This document shows, in pieces, positions 52,901-60,085 of a stretch of DNA of 64,000 nt. The stretch's first letter is position 1. Every line of letters starts with the position of its first letter. Source of the DNA: a virus. The notes below the pieces were generated by a model, which did no database searches, was not told the origin of the DNA, and saw only the letters and a list, made by a program, of their open reading frames with translations. Location: positions 1 through 64,000 of the IMG/VR virus record IMGVR_UViG_3300025430_001199; one strand, given 5' to 3'. The translations under genes were made by a program, and so were the position numbers.

Positions 52901-54951
52901 CCAGTGGTAATTTGAATTTAAGTTTAACTGGTATTATACAAGGTAGTAATGCCGACACCGATGTATACATACAAGGTGGCAGTAACACTTGGCAGTTTAA
53001 TGCCGGTGGGAATATAGTTTTCCCAGATATGTCAGCACAAGGTACTGCTTGGTTGGGTGCTGGTAGTTATGATATCAGCAACTTTAATAATAATGGAACT
53101 TTTACATTACCGTATAGTCAACTAAGTGGTGCTCCGACTAATGTAAGTGCATTTAGCAATGATGCTGGATACTTAACCAGTGCATTCAGTGGCAACTATA
53201 GTGACCTAAGTGGTGCTCCGACTAATGTAAGTGCATTTAGCAATGATGCTGGATATCTAACCAGTGCATTCAGTGGCAACTATAGTGACCTAAGTGGTGC
53301 ACCAACTAATGTAAGTGCATTTACCAATGATGCTGGATACTTAACCAGTGCATTCAGTGGAAACTATAGTGATCTAAGTGGACTACCAACATTGTTTAGT
53401 GGAAACTATAGTGACCTAAGTGGTGCTCCTACAAGTCTAAATGCTTTTAGTAATGATCCTGGATTTATTACAACTTGGTCTTTAGTTCAAGATAGTAATC
53501 CTACAATGTCCGGCACACTTAACCTAAACGGAAATAAGTTACAATCTGCTGTTACTGGACAATATGCGGCGTCAACCAATCATCCAGTAACTCTTGAAGC
53601 ACAATACTCATACAATGCTACTTCTTGGGAAATGACAGGTACCGGTCACGGTTATAGTAATGGTACTAATATTGCTACTACTGGTGGATCTGGTACAGGA
53701 ATGACCGTTAATATCTATGTTTCGGGACCTGGCCAAGTTAACTCTATTCAAGTCAATCAACCAGGAACTGGTTATCAGAACGGTGATGTGATTGGTATAA
53801 CCGGCGGTGACGGTACAGCAGTATTTGTCATACACAACTATAATTCGTTGAACAATGGTGCCACAGCCGATTGGACATTTGGTATTGATAATTTGTTGAA
53901 TGGTGTTTTGACACTACCAGGTGGTTCAACCATTACTGCGCAGGATAATGGATTACAAACAGTTATTGCCAATGGTGTATCAAATATTAATGTAGATGGC
54001 GATGGTGGTAGAATAGTTTTAACTCCTAATACTAGTAGTAATCTTTCCTATATTTTTGCAAGTGAATTAACAATACCTGGTAGTATCATACCAAATGTTG
54101 ATGCACAGTACGATCTAGGATCTACTAGCACACGATTCCGTAGTGCTTATGTAGGCACCGGAAGTTTGTTCATCCAAGATATCACACTAAGGACCAATGC
54201 TGAACTTACTGTCGACAATGGACTATTGAGCATCAACGGTATTTCAAGTTTCAAAGCAGGTAGCCTGTTGATTGCCAACAACACCTTGACTACTTTTGAT
54301 ACCACACTTGATATCAATCTAGGAGACCCAGGCGGTGGCGACACTGGTGGTATTAATGTTTATCGTAATATACATTCAGTATTCAACAACCTGTATGAAA
54401 CTGGCGGACAAATCACCGCAGACACCAGTGTACAAGTAGGTCGTTTATTAATCAGCAATCAACCAGGTGATGCTAATGCTCCAGGTATTACAACTACAGA
54501 TACTTCAGTAGACTTCAGTCTTGGTGTGTTGAATGATACCGGCAACCTGGTAATCAATCGCAATGTGATACGCAATGGCAACCACGGTGCTACCGATACA
54601 GTAACCAACTATTCTCCCGATGTTCCTGTGGGCGTCAACACGCCGTATCAGATTTATGGCGGAACGGATAACAGCATCTTGGCTGTAGAACTGACAGTGA
54701 TCCTACAATACGGCACTACCAGTGATACTGATACCGAACTGACCAAACTGTTGGCAACCATGAATGCCGGTGGCACAGCCAATCTGGTAGTGTTGGGACA
54801 AAGCCTTACAACCACAGCATTTGCTCCGGCTACCTACACAGCCGGGGTAGCAGGAGGTGTTTTAACTGTATCAGTCCAGACTGCGGCTGGCAGTTCTACT
54901 GCCTTCTATCGTTATCATGCCACAGAGTTTGGCGGTTACTTTGGAGCATAA
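49957..54951 (+). CDS. Very large virion adhesin with beta-propeller-like repeats and 28-residue tandem repeats (1664 aa)
   Basis: Begins with MTTFYKRITGSKIQGNASSL and a HIHDGTT motif. An SBBP-like propeller region (about residues 245-620) has units such as DSLGNVYATLIDANTGT and WAKQLSD. FPDMS.QGTA fibre motifs follow. Residues about 1055-1173 carry at least four copies of a 28-residue repeat, SGNYSDLSGAPTNVSAFSND. The C-terminal about 180 residues resemble a conserved tip (TTTAFAPATYTAGVAG). It follows the other giant adhesin by 19 bases. Confidence 0.75.
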   Translation: MTTFYKRITGSKIQGNASSLTEQAGTLVINADNTVHIHDGTTVGGNPIGGGGAANKLTSSTYAVVLDSSGVLNLSTASTILGQGTDPNVYIETVSGGTTSVWTFSTSGQLTLPGATPIINGSGTGTNVTIIAQSTATTSTWVFGADGSLVLPGPAVGTTSYSRIKTDGAFLNLDVQYGSLDNVYGGARVGTNSTDPFDIITDFNGAHNTWRFGADGSVSLPNQSTLSDGNGNLSITSPNTASITVSTTVASWANFLSDQSNNQPFVVQDCQFDSLGNVYATLIDANTGTNTSTFTTGVVKYNNVGESIWFQQISGPLSLITYGLAVDQNNDVYINLLDGSTANTVTNIVKLSGSTGGLIWAKQLSDVNDCGYNALIGPDNNLVVSGTWNNSGSVNNFAAKINSTNGDVIWQKVFLDPSNNDYDTGMAIDNLGNITISGTSFPSGFGSAITLDTNGNPVSGVVFASTGTQSIEITDAIHDSQGNLYVTGAAYNNSNVMAGMLAKIDPAGNQLWAYQIGQGAGCIDLGLSLTVDPSDNVYVVGITGTSSFITSLGSFSSSGTELWQYWFNTPGNGGTVPGTFLTGEFFSGGGGEFGSNISYHNGMLALGVIASGGSSDYAYVLKVPSDGSPVNFGGDMLPIYSTASNWTATSITLQTSPVPGYVLTATITTGTLTIVSTSTLSDTVWQSPPYTYDYTSTNIISQQSSWSFDTTGALNLPISNTGVGDGWGVIQTLNAYPELLAYGVDHGGPELDWMNTSTLADFGSSTVMRNVMYINGGGLYVEMNANNVSGHPQPHWSFNPDGTTQFPHFTISTATGTTGTVLTLDGSGVASWQTPIGGTNSNLLSSFGTDQGVGSTYSTGNPVLFTNDDMLIRTGGTAAAGSGGSGQMYIMSAEDITIGTATDPASLTDATSGVTCDAKVYILPAHSNGGVSSTVSITAGSNTLSVDSVGGLTYNSSPIAGGSATTSTLYDATNTYNVYLDTSGNLNLSLTGIIQGSNADTDVYIQGGSNTWQFNAGGNIVFPDMSAQGTAWLGAGSYDISNFNNNGTFTLPYSQLSGAPTNVSAFSNDAGYLTSAFSGNYSDLSGAPTNVSAFSNDAGYLTSAFSGNYSDLSGAPTNVSAFTNDAGYLTSAFSGNYSDLSGLPTLFSGNYSDLSGAPTSLNAFSNDPGFITTWSLVQDSNPTMSGTLNLNGNKLQSAVTGQYAASTNHPVTLEAQYSYNATSWEMTGTGHGYSNGTNIATTGGSGTGMTVNIYVSGPGQVNSIQVNQPGTGYQNGDVIGITGGDGTAVFVIHNYNSLNNGATADWTFGIDNLLNGVLTLPGGSTITAQDNGLQTVIANGVSNINVDGDGGRIVLTPNTSSNLSYIFASELTIPGSIIPNVDAQYDLGSTSTRFRSAYVGTGSLFIQDITLRTNAELTVDNGLLSINGISSFKAGSLLIANNTLTTFDTTLDINLGDPGGGDTGGINVYRNIHSVFNNLYETGGQITADTSVQVGRLLISNQPGDANAPGITTTDTSVDFSLGVLNDTGNLVINRNVIRNGNHGATDTVTNYSPDVPVGVNTPYQIYGGTDNSILAVELTVILQYGTTSDTDTELTKLLATMNAGGTANLVVLGQSLTTTAFAPATYTAGVAGGVLTVSVQTAAGSSTAFYRYHATEFGGYFGA
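53122..53475 (+). repeat. 84-base in-frame tandem repeats in the adhesin gene
   Basis: Copies begin at 53122, 53206, 53290 and 53374, each 84 bases apart, with a shortened copy starting at 53416. The first three are nearly identical in DNA (CTAAGTGGTGCTCCGACTAA and onward, with a few silent changes). This indicates recent expansion or gene conversion. Confidence 0.88.
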
Positions 54952-54954
54952 TAT

Positions 54955-55698
54955 ATGTCACTATCAGCAGGCGTTATAATAAAACACGGAGTTCGTGTTA
55001 AGTCAGCCACTCTCAATGGTGGCGGCAGACTGGCTCAGGGCAATCTAGCATTATACCTAGATGCCAATAATCCTGCAAGTTATCCAGGCACAGGAAATAC
55101 TTGGTATGATTTAAGCGGTCAAGGTAATGATGTCACTATGCAGGTAGCCAATGCCGGTGATATTACATATACACAATCCAACGGTGGATATTTTACTTTG
55201 GCCAATGACGGGTATTTTAACAATCTATCTACTTCAAATCTCCCAACAGGACCAAATCCTTATACTCTAAGTGCTTGGGTACGCTGGCCATCGGGCAGTT
55301 GGCCCGGCACTGGTGGGATTATGAGTATTGGTAGTGCATTTGGATCCCAAAATGATGTAAACGCATTTAGAACAAATGGTACTAATGGTTTTCTTAACTA
55401 TTGGTGGGCCAATGATCTTCCTGCCACTTCAAATGTTAATGCCGCGGCTTGGCTTAATGCAGTGGCAACTTGGGATGGATACAATCGTTATATATATGTT
55501 AATGGTATATTGTATGCTGGTGGAGAAGCGGCAGGACTAAACACCAGCGACGGTACACTACAAGTTGGTATTACATATACTGGTGGTGGTGAAGGACTAA
55601 ATGGCAATATAGGGCAAGCATTGATTTATACTCGTGCGCTAACTGCCAGAGAAATTTATACTAACTATGTATATACAAAAGGAAGGTACGGAGTATAA
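54955..55698 (+). CDS. LamG/ConA-like lectin domain protein (247 aa)
   Basis: A single jelly-roll domain: NLALYLDANNPASYPGTGNT, then WYDLSGQGNDVTMQ, then YNRYIYVNGILYAGGEAAG and QALIYTRALTAREIYTNYVY. The opening D(A/S).N..S.PG.G..W.DLSG.GN and closing (Y)TRALT..E...N motifs define the LamG_3 form. It starts 3 bases after the giant adhesin with GGAG ahead of the ATG. Likely an exchangeable lectin tip. Confidence 0.75.
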   Translation: MSLSAGVIIKHGVRVKSATLNGGGRLAQGNLALYLDANNPASYPGTGNTWYDLSGQGNDVTMQVANAGDITYTQSNGGYFTLANDGYFNNLSTSNLPTGPNPYTLSAWVRWPSGSWPGTGGIMSIGSAFGSQNDVNAFRTNGTNGFLNYWWANDLPATSNVNAAAWLNAVATWDGYNRYIYVNGILYAGGEAAGLNTSDGTLQVGITYTGGGEGLNGNIGQALIYTRALTAREIYTNYVYTKGRYGV

Positions 55699-56523
55699 AT
55701 GTCAATAACAATACGATCAGCACAGACTATAGGCAACGGAGTTACTCTACAGGGTAATACTCCCATACCTCCATACATTGCCGACGGACTATTACTATAT
55801 CTTGACAGTCGTATAGCCGCCAGTTGGCCAGGGTCAGGATCAACTTGGTATGACCTAAGCGGTCACGGAAATAACGCTACTTTCTATGCTAACCCTAGTG
55901 CTTTAGACAATAATGGAACTATTATTAATGGCAATGTCTTAGATAGTTCAACAATGTCCACTGACGGCCAAGGTGATATCAGATTCAATGCGGCCACTTG
56001 GCAATATGCCGCATTACCTAATATAGGCACCAACATAATACAATGGACCGTTAACACTTGGTTCAATGCTGTAACTTGGCCCCCCAGTGGTCTATTGCCT
56101 CAAATATTTGGTGGAGAGTATTTGGGTGGAGCACCAGGTATCAATACTGTTAACATGACCCTAACACCCTACAATGGTAGCGGAAGTGACAACTATATTC
56201 GAGCTGGATATTATGATGGCAATGGACCCGCTTGGCAGTTGACCAACGGATATGCTATCACTGCTGGTACTTGGTATAACATAGTAGGTACTTATGATGG
56301 CACCTATTTAAGATTATATATCAATGGTACCCTACAGGAAACTTCTGGCAATGTTGCTTCAACAACACTGGGCAGTTCATTAGGCTATCGTGTAGCTCGT
56401 CGTTGGGACGGACATGATACTGTTGATGCTTATATTCCCGTGGTCATGTGCTACAATCGTGCGTTAACTGATCAGGAAGTTGCTCATAACTTTAACAGTT
56501 ACAGATCAAGGTATGGAGTATAA
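55699..56523 (+). CDS. LamG/ConA-like lectin domain protein, second copy (274 aa)
   Basis: Starts directly after the previous stop. GLLLYLDSRIAASWPGSGST, then WYDLSGHGNNATFYANP, then YDGTYLRLYINGTLQETSGN and VVMCYNRALTDQEVAHNFNS. It shares the WYDLSG.GN and NRALT..EV..NF motifs with its neighbours. The two copies and the two domains of the gene at 43285 suggest repeated duplication of one lectin module. Confidence 0.75.
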   Translation: MSITIRSAQTIGNGVTLQGNTPIPPYIADGLLLYLDSRIAASWPGSGSTWYDLSGHGNNATFYANPSALDNNGTIINGNVLDSSTMSTDGQGDIRFNAATWQYAALPNIGTNIIQWTVNTWFNAVTWPPSGLLPQIFGGEYLGGAPGINTVNMTLTPYNGSGSDNYIRAGYYDGNGPAWQLTNGYAITAGTWYNIVGTYDGTYLRLYINGTLQETSGNVASTTLGSSLGYRVARRWDGHDTVDAYIPVVMCYNRALTDQEVAHNFNSYRSRYGV

Positions 56524-56526
56524 CAT

Positions 56527-57348
56527 ATGGGACTAACGCTTAATTCAGGATTCTCAATAGGACCAGGTGTTACGCTTAATAGTGGTATCTCAGTACCGCT
56601 ACCAACCGGACTTACCAGCAGTGATCCTAGTACAAGTGCTTATGCTATCAAACAAGCATATCCCTCTAGCCCAGATGGTTTATATTGGATACAAAACGAT
56701 AATTTCAACGGTAAAGACCCAGTTCAAATCTATGCTGATATGACCACAGACGGTGGTGGTTGGACCCTGATTATGCAGAATATGAATCCAGACTGGAGTT
56801 ACGACACTGCTTTACTACGAAACTCTACATCGCCGCCCAGTACACTAGGCAGTATCAACTATAGTATTATTGGTTGGGCAGATTATATCAAGCGTAGTGC
56901 CAGCGGCTTTGACTATATGTTAGAAGCAGTTTCTCGTAACAGTAATGGTGGTATCTTTACAGCCAACGAAGCCTATAGTTTCACAGGAGAAGTTGATCTA
57001 ACTGCTTATGCCGCACAGGGATCCGGCCCGTACTTTGGTGGCACACAATATAACACTGACGAGTTCAATGCTGTGATTTCTACTGGTAACGGCTTCCGTC
57101 AAAACATCACACTAAAAACCAAGTTTGGCACTTGGAACTACAACAACAACGGATTAGAAAAGCGGATGCCTTGGTACACTGGTAACAGTCCGGGTTTAGC
57201 AGGTGAAGCTATTTTTACTACAACACACGATGATCCTGGATCGTGGTGGGGATCTTTAATGGACTATGACGCTAGTTTTAGTCCAGCACCGTGGCAAAAT
57301 GACGCCGGAGTAGGTAGCCCAGGCATTATTTGGTACTGGGTGCGCTAA
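56527..57348 (+). CDS. Fibrinogen C-terminal (FReD)-like domain protein (273 aa)
   Basis: SSPDGLYWIQNDNFNGKDPV, then IYADMTTDGGGWTLIMQN is the N-terminal part of a fibrinogen-related domain (G.Y.I...G..P...Y.DM.TDGGGWT). A later tract, DPGSWWGSLMDYDASFSPAP, ends with IIWYWVR. Such domains bind acetylated sugars in animals and are known in some phage fibres. The typical Cys pair of animal FReDs is absent. It lies in the lectin gene run and overlaps the pirin-like gene by one base. Confidence 0.72.
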   Translation: MGLTLNSGFSIGPGVTLNSGISVPLPTGLTSSDPSTSAYAIKQAYPSSPDGLYWIQNDNFNGKDPVQIYADMTTDGGGWTLIMQNMNPDWSYDTALLRNSTSPPSTLGSINYSIIGWADYIKRSASGFDYMLEAVSRNSNGGIFTANEAYSFTGEVDLTAYAAQGSGPYFGGTQYNTDEFNAVISTGNGFRQNITLKTKFGTWNYNNNGLEKRMPWYTGNSPGLAGEAIFTTTHDDPGSWWGSLMDYDASFSPAPWQNDAGVGSPGIIWYWVR

Positions 57349-57980
57349 TGCGGATACGCCCTGCTAACACTAGGGGTTTTCTAGATGTGGGTTGGATACA
57401 GAGCCGTAGAACATTTAGCAACAACAGTTATTGGGACCCAAAATACATGAACTGGGGTGACCTAAAAGTTATCAACGATGATCTACAACAACCCGGCAAC
57501 ATGGTTCCAAACCATGAACACCGCAACTTTGACATTCTAGGTTATCTTGTAGAAGGCGAGCTAGAGCATAAGGACAGCCTAGGCAATGTACAAAGAGCCC
57601 GTCCTGGACAAATCCAACATATGTGGTGTGGAAAGTCAATATGGCATACAGAAGCATCAGTGGGCTCAGTGCCAGCAAGGTATCTACAACTATGGATTAC
57701 ACCTAAAGATAGCTTAAAAGACAGCAATCCTTACTATGAAATCATTGAAAAAGACCCCGATACCTATGGAATTATACCAGTAACACTACAGCAGGATATG
57801 ACTATTCACGCAGGATGGATAACAGGACTTCAAACACTAAATACAAACAATGCGTATTTGTATGTTGTGGAAGGCACAATAACAGGTAATGGCTTTATGT
57901 TAAACGAGGGAGATGGAGCAGAGTTAGATGCTGACTTAACAGCAGATTTTAATGCTCATATTTTATTGTTTCAGGAATAA
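57348..57980 (+). CDS. Pirin-like bicupin (210 aa)
   Basis: The first cupin has PNHEHRNFDILGYLVEGELE, then HKDSLGNVQRARPGQIQHMW: the two His and Glu-rich metal site of pirin/quercetin-2,3-dioxygenase-like YhaK proteins. Then SIWHTEASVGS..ARYLQLWITP is the pirin signature. The ATG at 57348 overlaps the previous stop (TAATG); an upstream ATG at 57330 is less likely. Pirins bind Fe or other metals; some oxidise flavonoids. An enzyme-like protein inside a lectin-fibre operon is unusual. It could be a metal-binding structural decoration. Confidence 0.75.
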   Translation: MRIRPANTRGFLDVGWIQSRRTFSNNSYWDPKYMNWGDLKVINDDLQQPGNMVPNHEHRNFDILGYLVEGELEHKDSLGNVQRARPGQIQHMWCGKSIWHTEASVGSVPARYLQLWITPKDSLKDSNPYYEIIEKDPDTYGIIPVTLQQDMTIHAGWITGLQTLNTNNAYLYVVEGTITGNGFMLNEGDGAELDADLTADFNAHILLFQE

Positions 57981-57985
57981 CTACA

Positions 57986-58318
57986 ATGTCAGTAAATGTC
58001 AAAAAAGGTGCTTTTTATCCAGGCACAACACAAAATCAAACTACAAACACTAGTAGTCAATATACTAGCGCTTTTGGTTCAACTACCAGCATTGTTCGTG
58101 TAGCGGTGCAAAATGATACTTATGTTCAACCTATCGCAAGTACCGCTACCACTGCTACCGTTAATAGTATGATTATTCCCGGCGGAGGTGTTGAATTTTT
58201 AACCGTGCCCTACGGTAGTCGGATTGCACACCTACAGGTAAGTTCTAGTGGTTGGATCAGTATTACCGAACTTGGTAGTTTGATTAATCCTACCGTATCT
58301 ACTCCTGCTCCATTATAA
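57986..58318 (+). CDS. Small structural protein in the fibre operon (110 aa)
   Basis: Thr/Ser-rich, beta-predicted, no Cys. MSVNVKKGAFYPGTTQNQTT, then IIPGGGVEFLTVPYGSRIAH. No family recognised. It starts 5 bases after the pirin-like gene, with SD AGGAA before the ATG. Position among lectin-like genes suggests a fibre accessory. Confidence 0.6.
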   Translation: MSVNVKKGAFYPGTTQNQTTNTSSQYTSAFGSTTSIVRVAVQNDTYVQPIASTATTATVNSMIIPGGGVEFLTVPYGSRIAHLQVSSSGWISITELGSLINPTVSTPAPL

Positions 58319-58324
58319 TATACT

Positions 58325-58912
58325 ATGTGGTCAAGACCAGGTATAGTTCGTCCCACTGGCAGTCATCATACTGTTGCCAAAGCTATCAATATCCTAAATA
58401 CTGTTGATCGCTATGGATTCTTTGAGAACCAGCTTGACGGCGGCACCTATATGACGTTTGATCAAAGTATATCTGGACAACATGTACAGAGTATCTGTAC
58501 CAATTTTAACGGAACTTGGACTCATGGCAGCTATATCAAACTTAACGGTACTATTATAGCCAGCGATTGGCAAACTGCACCTGACGGTACTGATAATAGT
58601 GTAGGTGGCGGTGTTGGATTCCATATGACTCGAGGTCATACCATGGTAATAGCTAACGGTTCGGGTGTAATACAAAGTATCAACTGTTATGATACATACG
58701 GTAATTCTTCTCTATGCACAACAATGGCCACTGCTCTGCACGCTATGCCAGCAGGATGGATTGTAGCAATTGGAACATATGATGCTACAAGTTGTAATCA
58801 AGATTTACGCAATGCTTTTACTAACTATTTCGGAGACAATGCCTATACAAATACCTGGTACGGTGTACGCATTAGCCAAATGTTCCTTGGTAAAAGAAAC
58901 AGCGTCACCTAA
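58325..58912 (+). CDS. ILEI/PANDER-like domain protein (195 aa)
   Basis: The C-terminal ~110 residues follow the ILEI/PANDER (interleukin-like EMT inducer) fold: GVGFHMTRGHTMVIANGSGV, then CYDTYGNSSLCTTMATALHA, then MPAGWIVAIGTYDATSCNQDL. The RGH...V, DTYG, MP.GWIVAIG.YD.. pattern is recognisable. Such domains bind carbohydrate in POMGNT1-like proteins. N-terminal half (MWSRPGIVRPTGSHHTVAK) is a separate module. Four bases after the preceding gene. A phage lectin role is inferred. Confidence 0.7.
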   Translation: MWSRPGIVRPTGSHHTVAKAINILNTVDRYGFFENQLDGGTYMTFDQSISGQHVQSICTNFNGTWTHGSYIKLNGTIIASDWQTAPDGTDNSVGGGVGFHMTRGHTMVIANGSGVIQSINCYDTYGNSSLCTTMATALHAMPAGWIVAIGTYDATSCNQDLRNAFTNYFGDNAYTNTWYGVRISQMFLGKRNSVT

Positions 58913-58918
58913 TAAATA
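58910..58918 (+). promoter_or_regulatory. T4-type late promoter (TAATAAATA)
   Basis: AATAAATA shares seven of eight bases with TATAAATA. It embeds the TAA stop of the ILEI-like gene and is 19 bases ahead of the ATG at 58937, with CAGGAAAC as RBS. Same arrangement at 60073. Confidence 0.45.
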
Positions 58919-58936
58919 TACAAACAGGAAACAAAT

Positions 58937-59362
58937 ATGAGAGCAAGCGAAATATTAGCAGGTCTAGCAGAGTTATTGGGTGGGATTGATTCTAGTTCAA
59001 CAACACAACCATCTGTAGTTGTTATTAATAATACCCCACCAACAACACCTGCTCCACAACAACAGCCTGTAGCACAAACTTCTGCTCCTGTGCCTGCTGG
59101 TACACTAACACCAGTTACACCTAGTAACACAGATGATAGTGAAAAAACCACAATGGTTCCTCCACTTCAACAAAAGATTGAATTGTTGAAACGATCTGTC
59201 AATGTTGATAACGAGTTTAATCAAGGATTTGATCAAATCGATCAAGAACAAGATGCTAAAGAACAGCAACAACCCGACGAACTTGCTCGTATGAAAAAAA
59301 TGGCAGGCATAAACCCACTTATTAAACAAGAATTAGTTGGTGACGAACCAGTAGATGATTAA
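58937..59362 (+). CDS. Small late phage protein with Pro-rich linker (141 aa)
   Basis: N-terminal MRASEILAGLAELLGG helix, a Pro/Thr/Gln linker (SVVVINNTPPTTPAPQQQPV and onward), then a helical part with PPLQQKIELLKRSVNVDNEF and DELARMKKMAGIN. The linker is closely similar to the one in the SGNH fusion at 16391. The C-terminal ELARMK.MAGI motif is common in short proteins of marine T4-like phages. Late motif and good SD upstream. Possibly a virion or scaffold-related protein. Confidence 0.62.
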   Translation: MRASEILAGLAELLGGIDSSSTTQPSVVVINNTPPTTPAPQQQPVAQTSAPVPAGTLTPVTPSNTDDSEKTTMVPPLQQKIELLKRSVNVDNEFNQGFDQIDQEQDAKEQQQPDELARMKKMAGINPLIKQELVGDEPVDD

Positions 59363-59372
59363 GGAGTAAACT

Positions 59373-59780
59373 GTGCCTATATCACATAAGGTTTACTCAA
59401 GCAGAGCACTAAACATTGACAGCGACACCTATGTAGGTGAAGAAGGTCGATTATTCTACGCACAGACCACTGCCACAGGTATCGCGCCTATATTAAAATA
59501 CAGCGACGGTGTTACTCCAGGTGGATTACCATTAAGCGGTAGCTCATTAACATTTTCAGGATCATCTGCACCTAGTAATCCTCATGATGGTTTATTATGG
59601 TGGGATAGTAACAGTGGTCGTTTGTACATCTACTATCAAGGCGCATGGGTTGACGGAACCCCTCAACCATCTACAATGAGTTATACTCCAGCAGTCCCTG
59701 CTAACTGGCATTCAACAGTTACTACTATTAGTCAAGCCTTAAATGAAATAGCCGCAAGGTTAACCAACGCCGGATTTTAA
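59373..59780 (+). CDS. Small virion fibre protein with a WYD/YYxG module (135 aa)
   Basis: GTG start with AAGGAG 7 bases upstream. The middle holds SSAPSNPHDGLLWWDSNSGR, then LYIYYQGAWVDGTPQPS, the same module as in the adhesins at 37586 and 40255. N-terminal KVYSSRALNIDSDTYVGEEG is a beta-rich segment typical of marine phage tail proteins. It ends right at a perfect late promoter. Confidence 0.68.
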   Translation: MPISHKVYSSRALNIDSDTYVGEEGRLFYAQTTATGIAPILKYSDGVTPGGLPLSGSSLTFSGSSAPSNPHDGLLWWDSNSGRLYIYYQGAWVDGTPQPSTMSYTPAVPANWHSTVTTISQALNEIAARLTNAGF

Positions 59781-59788
59781 TATAAATA
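59781..59788 (+). promoter_or_regulatory. T4-type late promoter (TATAAATA, perfect)
   Basis: Exact late consensus starting at the base after the TAA of the fibre gene. It would transcribe the overlapping micro-ORFs at 59804-59992. Confidence 0.6.
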
Positions 59789-59803
59789 AAGTATCAAACC
59801 ACA

Positions 59804-59854
59804 ATGACTGAAGTGGAAAAAGCCACTGGTATGAAGTTTAATCTTGGACAGTAA
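59804..59854 (+). CDS. Micro-ORF of 16 codons
   Basis: Encodes MTEVEKATGMKFNLGQ. It starts 16 bases downstream of a perfect late promoter. Its TAA overlaps the ATG of the next micro-ORF (TAATG). Too short to prove; it may be the C-terminal fragment of a lost gene. Confidence 0.3.
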   Translation: MTEVEKATGMKFNLGQ

Positions 59855-59928
59855 TGTTGAATGAATATCCAGTCTATCCCGAAGACGATGGCTACGATAG
59901 GCCTCGCAATCCTTACAGCCCTGTATGA
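59854..59928 (+). CDS. Micro-ORF of 24 codons
   Basis: Encodes MLNEYPVYPEDDGYDRPRNP and ends SPV. It overlaps the preceding stop by one base and most of the following ORF, in a different frame. Charged, Pro/Tyr-rich. Either this or the overlapping hydrophobic ORF is more likely real; both cannot be judged from the sequence alone. Confidence 0.35.
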   Translation: MLNEYPVYPEDDGYDRPRNPYSPV

Positions 59929-59992
59929 TGGGCTTGTAAGATTTGGATTAGGTATGGCAGGATTGCCATATCCTGAAGAACACCTACCTTAG
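59861..59992 (+). CDS. Small putative membrane protein (43 aa), overlapping frame
   Basis: Encodes MNIQSIPKTMATIGLAILTA, then LYDGLVRFGLGMAGLPYPEE and HLP. Residues 9-34 look like a membrane helix. It overlaps the 24-codon ORF in another frame. The run of uncharged residues over 26 codons without a stop supports coding, but no homologue is known to me. Confidence 0.4.
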   Translation: MNIQSIPKTMATIGLAILTALYDGLVRFGLGMAGLPYPEEHLP

Positions 59993-60072
59993 GTTCCGTT
60001 GGAAGCCACGGCAAAGGCGTCCGCGAAATTTCACTGCACCGCGTAGTGTGCCCCGTATAAAGTCAGCGGGAC
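59993..60072. other. GC-rich non-coding patch with short stem-loops
   Basis: This 80-base patch is clearly more GC-rich than the surrounding AT-rich sequence. Candidate stems: CCGT...ACGG (about 59996-60011), CACT...AGTG (60032-60048) and CCCG...CGGG. It contains CGTCCGCGA (60018-60026), repeated in the patch at 60516-60524 on the other side of the metallopeptidase gene. It may be a structured RNA, a recombination scar or a regulatory site. No known RNA family fits and no cloverleaf is seen. Confidence 0.3.
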
Positions 60073-60081
60073 TAATAAATA
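60073..60081 (+). promoter_or_regulatory. T4-type late promoter (TAATAAATA)
   Basis: AATAAATA, one mismatch, ending five bases before the ATG of the metallopeptidase gene; leader is very short and no SD is present. Confidence 0.4.
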
Positions 60082-60085
60082 CACA

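Noticed and set aside
53122-53475. Possible CRISPR array
   Set aside because: Repeats are directly adjacent, 84 bases long, without unique spacers, and in frame inside an adhesin gene; they encode 28-residue protein repeats.
59993-60072. Possible tRNA or tmRNA gene in the GC-rich patch
   Set aside because: Short stems are present, but no acceptor/T-arm GTTCRANNC, no anticodon loop and no CCA-compatible pairing could be built.
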